From Ancylostoma caninum (Eukaryota > Nematoda > Chromadorea > Rhabditida > Ancylostomatidae), in the NCBI GenBank assembly GCA_037903475.1, contig JBAJFG010000445.1, positions 2,666,001 to 2,730,000 on the forward strand: a stretch of 64,000 nucleotides of DNA. The letters run 5' to 3'. Below the pieces are notes generated by a model, which saw only the letters and a program-made list of their open reading frames with translations, was not told the origin of the DNA and did no database searches. A program made the translations under genes and the position numbers. Positions 1 through 10,199 of this stretch are shown piece by piece. Every line of letters starts with the position of its first letter. Positions within the stretch are counted from its first letter, which is position 1.

Positions 1-1
1 G

Positions 2-1357
2 TCGGCAAAGGCGCGTGAAAAGTCAGCATTCACCACACCTGAGGACTTGTTCCAGTTTCGGGTAACACCGTTCGGATTAAGCACTAGTCCTCCGGTTTTT
101 CAAAGGCTCATGGACACGGTATTGCATGACCTTCTCGGCGCTGAAGTGTTCTGCTATATTGATGACATAATCATCTGCACAGGCACACGGAAGCGTCATG
201 TCGAGATGTTGAGAAGGGTGTGCGCGAAACTTCAGGAAGCGGGGTTGAGACTGAAGGCTCAAAAATGTGTCCTTTTACAAAGGAAAGTTAGTTTTCTGGG
301 TCATGTAATAGACAGCGAAGGCGTACCCATGGACCCAAAGAAAGTGCAGTCTATACAGAACTACCCGACACCGACTAACGGGAAGGATTTGAGAACCTTC
401 TTAGGCATGGCGTCGTTTTATCGCAAGTTTTGCCTTGGTTTTTCAAAGTTGGCTGGTCCTCTGTTCGCCTTGACGTCGCCAAAGTCAGTATGGAAATGGA
501 CCGACGAGCACGAAGAGGCGTTCAGAAAAATGAAGGAAATGATTATCTCCGCACCTGTCTTGATTAAACCAGACATTGAGAAGGCAAGGGATGGTTCGAG
601 ACCTTTCATAATCTGCACTGATGCATCTGGGATTGGATTAGGAGCTGTCCTTTCTCAGGAAGGCGATGACAGACAGTTACATCCCGTCTATTTTACGTCG
701 AAAGGTCTCAGTAGGGCAGAAAGACGGTATCATGTAACAGATCTGGAGGCCTTGGCCGTAGTTTTTGCGCTTCGGAGGTTTCATATGTTCATCTACGGGC
801 TTCCAACCACAGTGCTAACAGATCATCAGCCACTGACAGCGCTGTTCAAACGCAGTAATGTTTCTGTCAGAGTATTGAGATGGTCGTTGGAGGTGCAACG
901 ATACAATCTAGAAATTAAGTATGTAAAAGTGAAAACGAATGTAGTTGCTGATGCTTTAAGCCGAGGAGCTGCGCGTTGGGGTACGGCCGAATCTATTCAA
1001 GGGTTAGACGAGGCTGTAGTTAGCTCGATCTCGGTCCAGAAGAAAAGCGAATGGATGAAGGACCTCGAAAATGACGAGGATTTCCTGGATATTATCAAGT
1101 GCCTTCAGAACGGGGAAAAGGATGCTCTTCTGTCACAACAGGGAACCCTCAAAGGGAGGAGATTGGCCGACTTCGAAATCGAAAATGGAGATCTTAAGAT
1201 GTACTTGGCAGACGGTAGACTAGTGTTTGTTGTGCCCAAAAGTGTTCGACGATCAGTTTTTCAAGAGGCCCATGCAGGAACATTTGCCGGACATTTCAGT
1301 GCATATAAAGTTTTGAACCAGTTGAAAAGGGAAGTTTTTTGGCCTACAATGTGGTAG
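2..1357 (+). pseudogene. Ty3/gypsy pol fragment: reverse transcriptase (3' part) and RNase H
   Basis: The frame is open from base 2, so the gene enters from outside the window. It encodes the second half of a Ty3/gypsy reverse transcriptase: a FRVTPFGL block, then FQRLMDTVL, then the catalytic YIDD box near base 150 and the FLGHVI block near 295. The RNase H domain follows (CTDASGIGLGAVLSQ near 612, LEALAVVFALRRF near 745, LTDHQPL near 818), and then the start of the integrase zinc-binding region (HAGTFAGHF near 1270). The frame ends in an in-frame TAG at 1355, exactly where integrase normally continues without a break, since the same frame goes on with DVHRWTRECQRC. This stop and the later frameshifts make it a decayed copy. 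Assignment to Ty3/gypsy rests on domain order RT-RH-IN. Confidence 0.9.
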
Positions 1358-2283
1358 GATGTGCATAGATGGACTCGAGAGTGTCAACGTTGTTTTGTCC
1401 ACAATCCCAGATCGTCGATAATTCCACCGCTGAAGCCAATAATAACTTCAAAACCGTTTGAAGTAGTGGGCATAGACATCTTGGAATTAGGACCCACCAC
1501 CAGGCAATCGTTACGCTGTAACAGTAATAGATCATTTTTTCAAAATTTGCCGCGGCATATCCAGTGCCTGATAAGAGTGCGGAGACTGTGGCAAGGACGT
1601 TTTTCACGCGATGGATCGCGGAAGGATGTAGGTGGCCGAAGTCGATCCTGTCAGACAGAGGGGGAAAATTTGAGAATAAAATATTAGCTGAGATAGTGAG
1701 GATCACGAAAATTGATCACATCATGACCAAGGGTTATAATCCTCGCGAAAACGGGATAACGGAGCGTTTGAATGGGACGATTGTAGCGATGTTACGACGT
1801 TGTACCGTTGTTCCGGCGGAATGGGATATTCGCCTCCCTTTCTGCATGATGGCGTATAATATGACGCCCCATCGATCTACCGGGGAGAGCCCATATTTTG
1901 TTTTACATGGGATGGACCCCAACTACCCGTCAGCAGTGATACCTAATGGAAGAGTGTCTTGGTACAGTATGGACGAAAGCATGGAGGATTACAAGTCGCA
2001 ATTATTGCAATCGATAGCTGAGACACATGATAGGGTAAAAGAATATAATGAGCGAGTTAGAGAAAGCATGAAGCGAGCGTATGATGAGAGAAATAAGGTA
2101 GATACTAGTAGACATCCGAAGGTAGGGGACCGAGTTTATATGTTGTCTCCCAACGAAAAAGCCATGAACCTGCATCCCAAGTTAGTGTGCGAGTGGTCGG
2201 GACCATATCGTGTGTTGGAAACTAGTAAAAACTCGGCTCTGGTAACCAGGATAGGAGACAAAGATGGTCACGACGTTCGATAA
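1358..2283 (+). pseudogene. Ty3/gypsy pol fragment: integrase, frameshifted
   Basis: This continues the pol gene after the TAG at 1355. The zinc-binding residues (CQRC near 1387) and the block GIDILELG (near 1470) are in the first frame. Continuity with the integrase core is then lost: similarity changes frame near 1500 and again near 1550. From about 1564 the core is open again to 2283, with LSDRGGKFENK (the second catalytic Asp region), HIMTKGYNPRENGITERLNGT near 1716 and a C-terminal block VGDRVYMLSP near 2124. One stop and at least two frameshifts mean this copy cannot make a complete integrase. No chromodomain is visible at the end. Confidence 0.85.
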
Positions 2284-2467
2284 GCTGCTCTCTGTGCTGG
2301 AAGAATGGTCTGCTTTCAAAACGTGGATAATTATGTGGCCGCTCGATGATAGGATGGATGAGCAGAAGTCGAGGAAGCTACTGCAGTTGGTAAAAACACA
2401 GGTGGATAGCGGAGGAAAAGTGGTCACAGTGTGGCCTCCGGTAAATGAGAAGAATTCGGTAAAATGA
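2264..2467 (+). CDS. Small ORF downstream of pol (unknown)
   Basis: A 67-codon open frame that overlaps the end of the integrase frame by 20 bases and ends in a TGA overlapping the ATG of the next ORF (ATGA-type overlap at 2464). It is rich in charged residues (DDRMDEQKSRKL) and Val/Trp near the end. I recognise no domain. The tight overlaps with pol and with the next ORF suggest a downstream accessory frame of the same retroelement, but it may be chance openness in a decaying copy. Confidence 0.35.
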   Translation: MVTTFDKLLSVLEEWSAFKTWIIMWPLDDRMDEQKSRKLLQLVKTQVDSGGKVVTVWPPVNEKNSVK

Positions 2468-2763
2468 AAGGAATCGCCGGATTATGGAGTTCTCTGGACG
2501 ACGCGCTTGTAAGAATTGACGATGGTTCTAACATTTTTATTACTGCTAGTTCTACATATGTTCAAGGAAAGTTGTTCATTGAGGCGGGATCGCCTGAATG
2601 TGGATGTCAGTATTATTGTTCTCGTGTAGGGGCAGGAGTCCCCAAGTATGTATATGAAGCTGTTAGACGAAAAGCTGTAGGGGCGTTGTTGCCGCCTTTT
2701 CCAGAATTGAGACCCGGAACATCGGGGGCGATGTTCTCGTCGGGGGAGGGCATGTGCGGTTAG
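2464..2763 (+). CDS. Second small ORF downstream of pol (unknown)
   Basis: A 99-codon frame starting in the overlap with the previous ORF. It contains a Cys-rich patch (ECGCQYYC) and no membrane segment. Together with the 67-codon frame it fills the space between integrase and the LTR-like segment, where some gypsy elements keep a third gene. It is too short and lacks a signal peptide or transmembrane helix expected of an envelope protein. Function unknown; it may be a remnant. Confidence 0.35.
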   Translation: MKGIAGLWSSLDDALVRIDDGSNIFITASSTYVQGKLFIEAGSPECGCQYYCSRVGAGVPKYVYEAVRRKAVGALLPPFPELRPGTSGAMFSSGEGMCG

Positions 2764-3300
2764 GGCCATCCCGGCTCAGAAACCGCCTTCCAAGAGACCG
2801 CGCATCTGAGCGCGGGAAAACCTGGATATAAAAGATCCGGCAGAAGGAGACCGGCAGGTTTTCACTGAATCGACTCCATCCACTCACACCCTTCTCTGAA
2901 GTCCGCCGCCGGACCAGCAAACGGGATAACGGGTGTGCCTGACCAGAAAACGGGAGATCTGAAGTTTGCCTGGCTAGTTTACGGCTGAACTAACGTTTTC
3001 AGATGTTGCCTGAACATTTGTCGGATCAACATCCGATCCGGCTCAATTTGCGGGTGTTGTCTGATCAGATTCCCGGACTCGCTGTTTCCTGACCAGGAAA
3101 CGGGTGTTGCCTGACCAGATTACGGGTATCGCCTGTTGCCTGACCAGATTACGGGCGTAGTAGGGAATTTTTGTATTCCCACCCATATTTTTCTACAGTG
3201 CGAAGACATTTAGAGGTGGAGCTTATGCGAGAGCGATCTGTCCTTAACGTCCTCCCATAAAGTCAAAAATTGCGCAATTTTTCGGTCAAAATGGATTTTC
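2764..3300 (+). other. LTR-like segment after the gypsy remnant, with TATA box
   Basis: Non-coding. A TATAAAAG box lies at 2827-2834, downstream of the last pol-linked ORF, which is where the U3 promoter of the 3' LTR of a gypsy element would be. The upstream LTR is outside the window, so the boundaries cannot be fixed. The segment runs into degenerate GACCAG-type repeats after 2925. Confidence 0.4.
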
Positions 3301-3835
3301 TCTATATTAACATACGAGTTGCAACCAGCAACATGTACGCAGCACAATGAAGGGGGACTCGAGGTTGGAGTTGTGTTTCAAGCTTAGAGGCAAAAAGGGC
3401 TGTCATGAAGTGGCTCGCGCACTCAAAGCTGGGATGGAGTGATTCATCCTCGAGATTTTTGGTCGTAGAGTTGCATGGGACTTCGTGGGACCGCGCACTT
3501 CGAGCGGCCATGTCACCTGATTTTTGTAGGGATGTCCGGGCTGATGCCCGGGCAGGCCAGCCTCCTGTTGTTGCCTGACCAGTTTCCGGGTGTTGCTTGG
3601 CCAGTTTCCGGGCGTTGCCTGGCCAGTTTCCGGGTGTCGCCTGGCCAGTTTCCGGGTGATCCTGGCTAGTTTCCGGGTGTTGCCTGGCCAGTTTCCGCGT
3701 GTTGCCTGAACAGTTTCGGGGTGTCCATGGCTGCCTGATCAGATTCCGGGACTGAATTTATTGACCAGTTCCCGGGTGTTGCCTGGCCAGTTTCCGACTC
3801 TCGCGGGCCTGGCCAGCAGGCAAGCACGTCTGCTG
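2925..3835. repeat. GC-rich minisatellite, unit about 21 bp (interrupted)
   Basis: Two clusters (about 2925-3155 and 3565-3835) of a unit close to TTGCCTGGCCAGTTTCCGGG, with many variants. The stretch 3160-3560 between them is ordinary sequence without a recognisable gene. The second cluster is the more regular, with at least six adjacent units between 3575 and 3715. It abuts the left LTR of the BEL element. Confidence 0.85.
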
Positions 3836-3940
3836 GCCAGGCAACGAGACCCGTAAAATGTTCAGGCGGCGGACTTCAGAGTTCTCCACGCCTACCTCCC
3901 TCGACGAGGACGACGCCCTCATCGGCCGCCGGAGCACAAG

Positions 3941-4197
3941 TGTATGGGCGAGAAGACGGTGGGTTGGAAACCCTTTCAAGATTGTCCACAGAATGGACAG
4001 CCGGATGACAACAACAGGGTTTTGAGGCCCTGCACTAAGAATAGAGGAGAGTGGTGGTTTAGCTTTATTAAGACGAGATCAGTAACCGCTGCACTTTGCG
4101 TGCTCTTAGATCGAGTATGAGCACTCGGTGGCCCTGCCCGTACTTACAGCCGGGGTGGGCGGGGCCACGTATGCCGGGGTCATCACGGCTGGCGTGA
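3941..4197 (-). repeat. 3' LTR of the BEL element
   Basis: Direct copy of 10200-10456 (offset 6259). On the minus strand it ends in ...CGCCCATACA. The ORF stop at 4068 is inside it, so this LTR contains the last 40 or so codons of pol. Confidence 0.8.
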
Positions 4198-7100
4198 GCC
4201 GGGAAGATCTTGTTGAGAGGTCGTTGGATGACCCGGTGATTTGGCATCAGAATTTTTGCTAATCTCACCAACGCATCTGCGGACGAAATCAGCTCCACGA
4301 CTTTGCCGTATGGCCAGTTTCCTCTAGGTATCAAGTCCTGTTCTATCAGGACTATTTCACCTAGCTCTGGAGTAGATCTGGTGGTATGCCTCGGTTGTTT
4401 GTACAGGATTTTTTCTGCTTCACGTAGGGAGACTAGGTATTGGGTTTTCCATGTATCCCAAAATTTGTCTGCGATCATTTCGGAAAACTTGATCGCTTCG
4501 AGAGTTTGTTTCTCGGTTTGAATCAACGTCGGATCGTAGTCTGGGTCGTTTTCCAATCGCAATGTCTGTCCATCTGGGAGCGAGAACCTGATGTTTCCTT
4601 GGAGGAAGTCAATCGGTCGTAACGGTATTTTGGTAAGGTCCTCGGGATCACATTTGGTTAGTGGTCTTGTATTAAGGATCGCCTCTATCCTCGTTATGAC
4701 CGTACACATGTCTGGAAACGTCAATTTTCTGCGGCCTATTGATTTGTTTAGGGCCTTCTTGACAGATCCGACGAGTCTTTCCCAAGCCCCACCCATCCAG
4801 GGAGATGCTGGGGGATTGAACATCCACTTGATTTTTTCCTTGGCACAGTAGGTCATCAAGGATGAGCCTGAGTTGTCATCTGTTTTAAACATGGCGTCTA
4901 TTATCTGCTCTCCGTGTTTGAAGTTAGTGCCGCAATCACTACGCATGATTTTCGGCACTCCTCTGCGTGAGATGAATCGTACGAAACTGTTTAAAAACGC
5001 AGCCGTGGATAAATTTTCCACTACTTCTAGGTGCACCGCTCTAGTGGTGAGACAGGTGTAGAGGCAAACGTACATTTTTTCTTGCGACTTCGAGGTGAAA
5101 GGACCCATGAAGTCACAGCCTGTGTTCTCAAATGGCTTGGAGACCATCACTCGATCTGATGGAAGTGGTGGCATGCATGGGGCACCGAGCGGCAGTCCTT
5201 GGTACCTTTTGCATGTGGTGCAATTCTTTAGGTACTTTTTTAAAGAGCTGCTCACACGAGGGATCCAGAACCTTTGCCGCAGTATTGACAGCGTGTGGTC
5301 TTTTCCGCTGTGTGCGTTGTCCTCGTGGATTTTGAGCAGGATTAGCCTTACTAGCTCCGATTCCTTGGGAATGAAAATAGGTGACTTCGTGTCATACGGC
5401 ATGAAAGCGTTTTGAAGTCGAGATTCGTGACGGAGTATTCCATTTGTGTCACATGTGATCTTCTTGTCACGGAATCGTTTTTGGAGTTCCTCCAGTTTGA
5501 GATGATTTTGCTCTTGACGGATTAGAACTTGCTCCGCCAGCTCCATGTCGGCTGACATGATTTCTTCGTTTGCGTCTAGCTTTTCGATAGTTTCAAGCCT
5601 TATAGCAGTGGTTCGTTTTTCGTTGGTAGATATCGCCCATTTTCTGGCAACCTTACCTACCAACGCAGTAACACGCAATGCCTTATCCAGCTTGGAAAAA
5701 CGAGATAGGTCTATGAGTTTTTCATTTTTGGATTGACCGTTGTCACTTGCTACCAGTGCGGTGGACACTATTTCCAACCCCTCATCAGTGTTGGTGACCT
5801 CTTGGACGCTATCGATTGGTCTAACTGGCCATGTATTGGGGGCCTGTTCTAACCAACGTGGTCCTCTAACCCAATCGTGGCCATCGATTTGTTCGGCTGT
5901 CAGGCCGCGAATGCCAGCATCTGCGGGATTATGTGCCGTGTCTACGTGAAAGAAATGCACTGGGATGGCTTCGCTATTGAACTGTTCGCGAATTTCCATT
6001 ATTCGTTCGCGTTGGTTCGCAACGAAAATTGGCAACTTCTTGGATGATTTTAGCCACCACAAAGCTATCTCGCTATCGGTTACAATGCTGATCTCTTTGA
6101 CGGAGCTGCTCATGTTTGACGCTACCGCCCTGCAAAGGCGCGCAGCCATGAGGATACCGACTAGCTCCAAACGTGGAATGGTTTGGTGACCCTTTTTCGG
6201 CGTGAGCTTCGTCTTTCCGCTAATTAAGGTGGAAATTGATCCAGTAGAGAGACACTGCACGTAAGCGCAGGCTGCGATCGCAACGCTGCTCGCATCTGCG
6301 AATACCCACAGGCGCATTCTATCGCCTCGTCGTTGTGGAATTGATCTTGGGACGGAAACACTAGCGTTCTTGACCTCATCACATAACTTGTTCCATCGAT
6401 CGCAGATGGATTGTTTGAGTGGTGTCTTCCAGTCTATGTTTTGATCAAACACCTCCCTCATCAATGATTTTAAATTAACGAGAAGTGGTCCGACTAGTCC
6501 GATAGGATCGTAGACGGAGTTTATTTGACTCACTATATCTCTTTTCGTGATCCTACTCATGCTTGGAAATTCAGTCTTTACTTGGTAGGTGTCTCTGTGA
6601 GTATTATAGTTGACTCCCAGTAGTTTGAATGAGCTGTTATCTAGCCTGTCGCTGGCTGTAATTTGAGAGTTGACTTCCTCAGAATTCGAGATGTATTCGC
6701 GTAGGTTCATCCCGATTTGCGCGAACAACACTTTTGAGGCTTTGTATTTTTCTAGAGCGTCCTCGATTGAATCGGCTGTCATCATAATGTTGTCCACATA
6801 TAGGTTGTTTGCAATTTCTGTTGAGAGCTCTGTGTCTTGAGCGTTAAGAAATGCTGATAGGCACATGTTTAGAATGCTTGGCGAAGCCGTCACCCCGAAT
6901 GGAAGTCTTCTGAATCGGTAGTAGATTAGATTGTCTTTTGTGGGTGGAAGATTTATGTTTTTGAGCCACAGAAATCTACATAGGTCCTTGTTGGATTCGA
7001 CCAGATGAATTTGTGTGAACGCAGCTTCGATGTCACACATCAACACGATGTTACTTCTCCGTGATGATATCAATATGTCGTGAATTTTGTTCACGAACGA

Positions 7101-9743
7101 CTCTCCCTTGTGTATCACATCGTTTAGGGATAGGTTGCCTTTTCTTTTCGAAGACGCGTCGAAAACCACTCTTAATGGTGTCTTTTTGCTGGGTTTCCAC
7201 ACACCTGAGTGAGGCATGTAGTAGATTCCTACAGCATTATCTTCAGCCATTGAGAAAGTTTCAATAATGCCTTCTCGCTCGTAGTTCTGTAGGATTTTGC
7301 AGTACCACCCGCATTGTTCTTGGTTCTGCTGGAGTGTTCGTTGGAGAGATTCCAGGCGTCGTATTGCCATAGCATAGTTGTCCTCCAAAAACGATATGTT
7401 TTCTTTTAATGGAAATGGGGCTGTGATGCGCCCATGCTCGAAAGAGACCTTCTTGGTGTACTCTTTCAGGTATTTGTGGACTTTGTCGTCGCCTTGGCAT
7501 TCGAGCGCGGATATTCCTAGCCCTTCTAACTCGAACATTTTTCTCAGAATGTCTTCTTCACTACTTTCGTGAACGGCAGTCAGTCCATAACACATAGCGT
7601 TCTGGAAATTCGTGGCGTAGGTGATGCCTTTCCCGTATACTGTAGGTCCGAATACGGTTTTCGTAATGTGAAGTCCCGAAGGAGTCCGTGCAGCTTCGGC
7701 AGGACCGGTGACTAGATCGTGATAGTGGTCTAGTCCTACGAGAATGTGCGGAATCTGCTGTTCTCCTCTTAGCTTTGAGTTCGCCAGGCAGATATTGTTT
7801 TCCTTCAAGAAGGTGATGTCGACCGAGGTGAGATTCACGCTCGGAAAGCTGTTGGTGATGACGGGTTTTGTTTGGATTTTCATGTCAATCTCTTCCCCGT
7901 AAGCTGTACTGATTCTCATATTCACTATGTGACTCATGAAGGACTCTATGTGGCCACCCATGCCGGACATCGTGCATATTTCTGTGGTTTCCTTTGGAAG
8001 GCCAAATCGATCGGCCACGGACTCTTCGATTACTGACTTGTGAGCTCCCGAATCAAAGAAGAAAAGTACCTTCTCGTACTCTCCAGTATTGAAATTCCAC
8101 ACGTTTCCTTCGCTAGTCATGAGCACGAGCTGTGATGCGTTGGTACTCGTGGATTCTGTAACTCTCGCACTTGTGTGAGCATGGTTTGTCGTGGGCCTCC
8201 TACGATCATTTTGGTTTGTGGAGATCCTTCTGTCTCTGTTAGGTTGATATGTTGGCCTTGCATTGTTTTGACCGACCATATTTCTCTGGTTCGCGTTCCA
8301 CGATGGAGTTTGAAATCTCTGCTGATTCGCTTCTCTTTTGAAACACAAGCTTGCGTGGTGTTTTTGCCCACAGTTAGGACAGTCAGGTTTCTGACAGTCG
8401 AAACTAGTGTGTTTTGCTGAGCAACATTTCCAGCATCTGTTCTCGTCCCTTAATGTTCTTCGACGAGTCTCCTGATCTGTTATTGTTCTGCATGTCATCG
8501 ATGCGTGATTGCCCTTACGGCAGAATAAGCACCCTTCATTGATATAGGGTCGCTGGTTGATACTCTTCTCTTTTGAAGTAATGATCTTACTGTTTGGCCT
8601 ATGGCCGAGTCTGTTCTCGACATAAGCTTTTGCGGCAATTTCCTTTCTCAATTGCGCCAGAAGGTCCTCGATTGTTTGATTTGCGATTGTTTGGCCAGAT
8701 ACTAGCACAGGTTTTACGACGTCCTGAGGAAACTTTGCTAGAATGGTCTCACACCACATGGGATCGCAAGAATTTCGCACGTCATAGCCAGCGGAAATCA
8801 TCTGATTGACCAATATCTGTATTTGGTCAAAGACTGCAGTGCAGCTGTCTGCAAAATTGTTGGCCGGCTTCAGGTTCACCAACTTTTGAACGATCTGAGA
8901 TCTATTTGTTGGCTGATTGCAATAGTTTTGCTGCAACGTTCGGATAATCCAGTCGTAGTTTTGTGGAATAAGCTTTATTCCTTTGATGACAGCTTGTGCT
9001 CGACCTCTCAAGCTTTCCTTCAGTAGAAGGATTTTCTCCATAACATCCAGATCATTGCTTTTGTGAACTAGTGTTTCGAAAACTGCCCAGTACTCTGGGA
9101 ATTCCTCTGCGTTGCCGTGGAATTTGGGCAGTGTTGCTTGTGGAGGTCTGATCGATCGGCATGGGCCTTGATTGGATCGATTTGTATTGGGGTTTTGTGA
9201 AATTGGCTCCGAAATTGATGAGGCTACGTTTTCTGCCTCGATAGTTGTGCTGGTTTGATCAGAATTTTGGTCTGAGTTATTTTGTGCCTGCTCATCGTCA
9301 AGAGTGATAGTTTCGTTTCTCTGCGATTTTTGCGTTGCATAACCAAGTTTGACGTCCATTCGATCTCGGACACATTTTGCCTCGTCCAGCCGAGATGTCA
9401 ACATGAAAATAAGGTTGTTCGCATCTCCGATTGCGACATGGAGCTGCGAATCCTCTTCTATTTGTTCCATTTCGATCAATAACTCTTTCCTCTCAGACTT
9501 ATTTTTGCAATTTTTATACTCGTCTCTGATCTCATTGTATAGTTTTTGGAGGTTTTCTCTCCCCTCCCTGATCTGCCTTATACCGCTTTGTAGTAGCGCG
9601 ACTGTAGATCTGCAGTTTTCGTAGCTGACCTCGTCTATTGTAGGGTAATCTACCTTCGCTGTGTACTCCTTGTAGCGCGCCGTCAAATCTTTGAGCGTGT
9701 TTGAGTTCAGCATGATAGGTTTTTTGTGAAAGTGGAGCGCCAT
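4068..9743 (-). CDS. BEL/Pao gag-pol polyprotein, uninterrupted
   Basis: 1891 codons without a stop, starting at the ATG at 9743. Order of domains: coiled, charged N-terminus; gag-type DUF1759 region from about residue 205 (LPKFHGNAEEFPEYW); CCHC-like knuckles near residues 400-465 (CLFCRKGNH, CWKCCSAKH, CPNCGQKHH); DUF1758 aspartic protease with FFDSGAHKS near 560; reverse transcriptase with RLPFGVTASP and the YVDN box near 983; Pao-type peptidase/RNase H region with VFADAS near 1148; integrase zinc domain (HEDNAHSGK near 1484, CTTCKRY); integrase core with GCDFMGPF near 1545, SDCGTNF near 1600 and PASPWMGGAWERL near 1648; and a C-terminal DUF5641 region (GEIVLIEQDLIPRG near 1800). The YVDN box and DUF1758-DUF5641 architecture are diagnostic of BEL/Pao. 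An intact frame and near-identical LTRs suggest it may still be active or only recently silent. It encodes no envelope protein. Confidence 0.95.
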   Translation of the reverse strand: MALHFHKKPIMLNSNTLKDLTARYKEYTAKVDYPTIDEVSYENCRSTVALLQSGIRQIREGRENLQKLYNEIRDEYKNCKNKSERKELLIEMEQIEEDSQLHVAIGDANNLIFMLTSRLDEAKCVRDRMDVKLGYATQKSQRNETITLDDEQAQNNSDQNSDQTSTTIEAENVASSISEPISQNPNTNRSNQGPCRSIRPPQATLPKFHGNAEEFPEYWAVFETLVHKSNDLDVMEKILLLKESLRGRAQAVIKGIKLIPQNYDWIIRTLQQNYCNQPTNRSQIVQKLVNLKPANNFADSCTAVFDQIQILVNQMISAGYDVRNSCDPMWCETILAKFPQDVVKPVLVSGQTIANQTIEDLLAQLRKEIAAKAYVENRLGHRPNSKIITSKEKSINQRPYINEGCLFCRKGNHASMTCRTITDQETRRRTLRDENRCWKCCSAKHTSFDCQKPDCPNCGQKHHASLCFKREANQQRFQTPSWNANQRNMVGQNNARPTYQPNRDRRISTNQNDRRRPTTNHAHTSARVTESTSTNASQLVLMTSEGNVWNFNTGEYEKVLFFFDSGAHKSVIEESVADRFGLPKETTEICTMSGMGGHIESFMSHIVNMRISTAYGEEIDMKIQTKPVITNSFPSVNLTSVDITFLKENNICLANSKLRGEQQIPHILVGLDHYHDLVTGPAEAARTPSGLHITKTVFGPTVYGKGITYATNFQNAMCYGLTAVHESSEEDILRKMFELEGLGISALECQGDDKVHKYLKEYTKKVSFEHGRITAPFPLKENISFLEDNYAMAIRRLESLQRTLQQNQEQCGWYCKILQNYEREGIIETFSMAEDNAVGIYYMPHSGVWKPSKKTPLRVVFDASSKRKGNLSLNDVIHKGESFVNKIHDILISSRRSNIVLMCDIEAAFTQIHLVESNKDLCRFLWLKNINLPPTKDNLIYYRFRRLPFGVTASPSILNMCLSAFLNAQDTELSTEIANNLYVDNIMMTADSIEDALEKYKASKVLFAQIGMNLREYISNSEEVNSQITASDRLDNSSFKLLGVNYNTHRDTYQVKTEFPSMSRITKRDIVSQINSVYDPIGLVGPLLVNLKSLMREVFDQNIDWKTPLKQSICDRWNKLCDEVKNASVSVPRSIPQRRGDRMRLWVFADASSVAIAACAYVQCLSTGSISTLISGKTKLTPKKGHQTIPRLELVGILMAARLCRAVASNMSSSVKEISIVTDSEIALWWLKSSKKLPIFVANQRERIMEIREQFNSEAIPVHFFHVDTAHNPADAGIRGLTAEQIDGHDWVRGPRWLEQAPNTWPVRPIDSVQEVTNTDEGLEIVSTALVASDNGQSKNEKLIDLSRFSKLDKALRVTALVGKVARKWAISTNEKRTTAIRLETIEKLDANEEIMSADMELAEQVLIRQEQNHLKLEELQKRFRDKKITCDTNGILRHESRLQNAFMPYDTKSPIFIPKESELVRLILLKIHEDNAHSGKDHTLSILRQRFWIPRVSSSLKKYLKNCTTCKRYQGLPLGAPCMPPLPSDRVMVSKPFENTGCDFMGPFTSKSQEKMYVCLYTCLTTRAVHLEVVENLSTAAFLNSFVRFISRRGVPKIMRSDCGTNFKHGEQIIDAMFKTDDNSGSSLMTYCAKEKIKWMFNPPASPWMGGAWERLVGSVKKALNKSIGRRKLTFPDMCTVITRIEAILNTRPLTKCDPEDLTKIPLRPIDFLQGNIRFSLPDGQTLRLENDPDYDPTLIQTEKQTLEAIKFSEMIADKFWDTWKTQYLVSLREAEKILYKQPRHTTRSTPELGEIVLIEQDLIPRGNWPYGKVVELISSADALVRLAKILMPNHRVIQRPLNKIFPAHASRDDPGIRGPAHPGCKYGQGHRVLILDLRARKVQRLLISS

Positions 9744-9865
9744 TTTGCTACTGCACTTTAGTCGCTTATTAGTTCAACTCTGTTTTGGTACTGGACCGAG
9801 AGTTATCCCCAGGTAGTTTCTGGAGTTAGTTTCCCTGGTGTGGGGATGAATTGAATCGATTCGCG

Positions 9866-10170
9866 GTCTTGGAATCTGACCGAAAAGTTGCTCTGGTGTG
9901 AGCTGAGAGTCGCTTTGGTGTAAGCTAGGTTTTGCTCTGGTGTGAGCTGACTGCTGCTCTGGTGTGAGCTGCAGATACTCCTGGCCCCAAAGTTGGTACG
10001 CTTTGGCACGGGAGATTTAGTTGCTCTGGTGTGAGCTGAGTGCTGCTCTGGTGAGCTGCAGGTACTCCTGGCCCCAAAGTTGGTACGCTTTGGCACGGGA
10101 GATTTTAGTTGCTCTGGTGTGAGCTGTCTTCGCTCCTGGCCCCAAAGTTGTTACGCTTTGGCACGGGAGA
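9866..10170 (-). repeat. Leader-region repeats of the BEL element
   Basis: Between the primer site and the gag start there are three copies of a block containing CCCCAAAGTTGGTACGCTTT (near 9983, 10073 and 10140, the last with one change) and several copies of GCTCTGGTGTGAGCTG. They lie in the untranslated leader, where packaging or dimerisation signals of LTR elements usually sit; that role is inference. Confidence 0.75.
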
Positions 10171-10183
10171 AATTGGCTGTTTA

Positions 10184-10196
10184 GGCCGATGCACCA
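10184..10196 (-). promoter_or_regulatory. Primer binding site, complementary to tRNA-Gly 3' end
   Basis: On the minus strand TGGTGCATCGGCC lies a few bases inside the 5' LTR. It begins with TGG (complement of CCA) and is the complement of the 3' end of a eukaryotic tRNA-Gly whose acceptor stem ends GGCCGATGCA. Position and sequence both fit a reverse-transcription primer site. Confidence 0.75.
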
Positions 10197-10199
10197 AAA

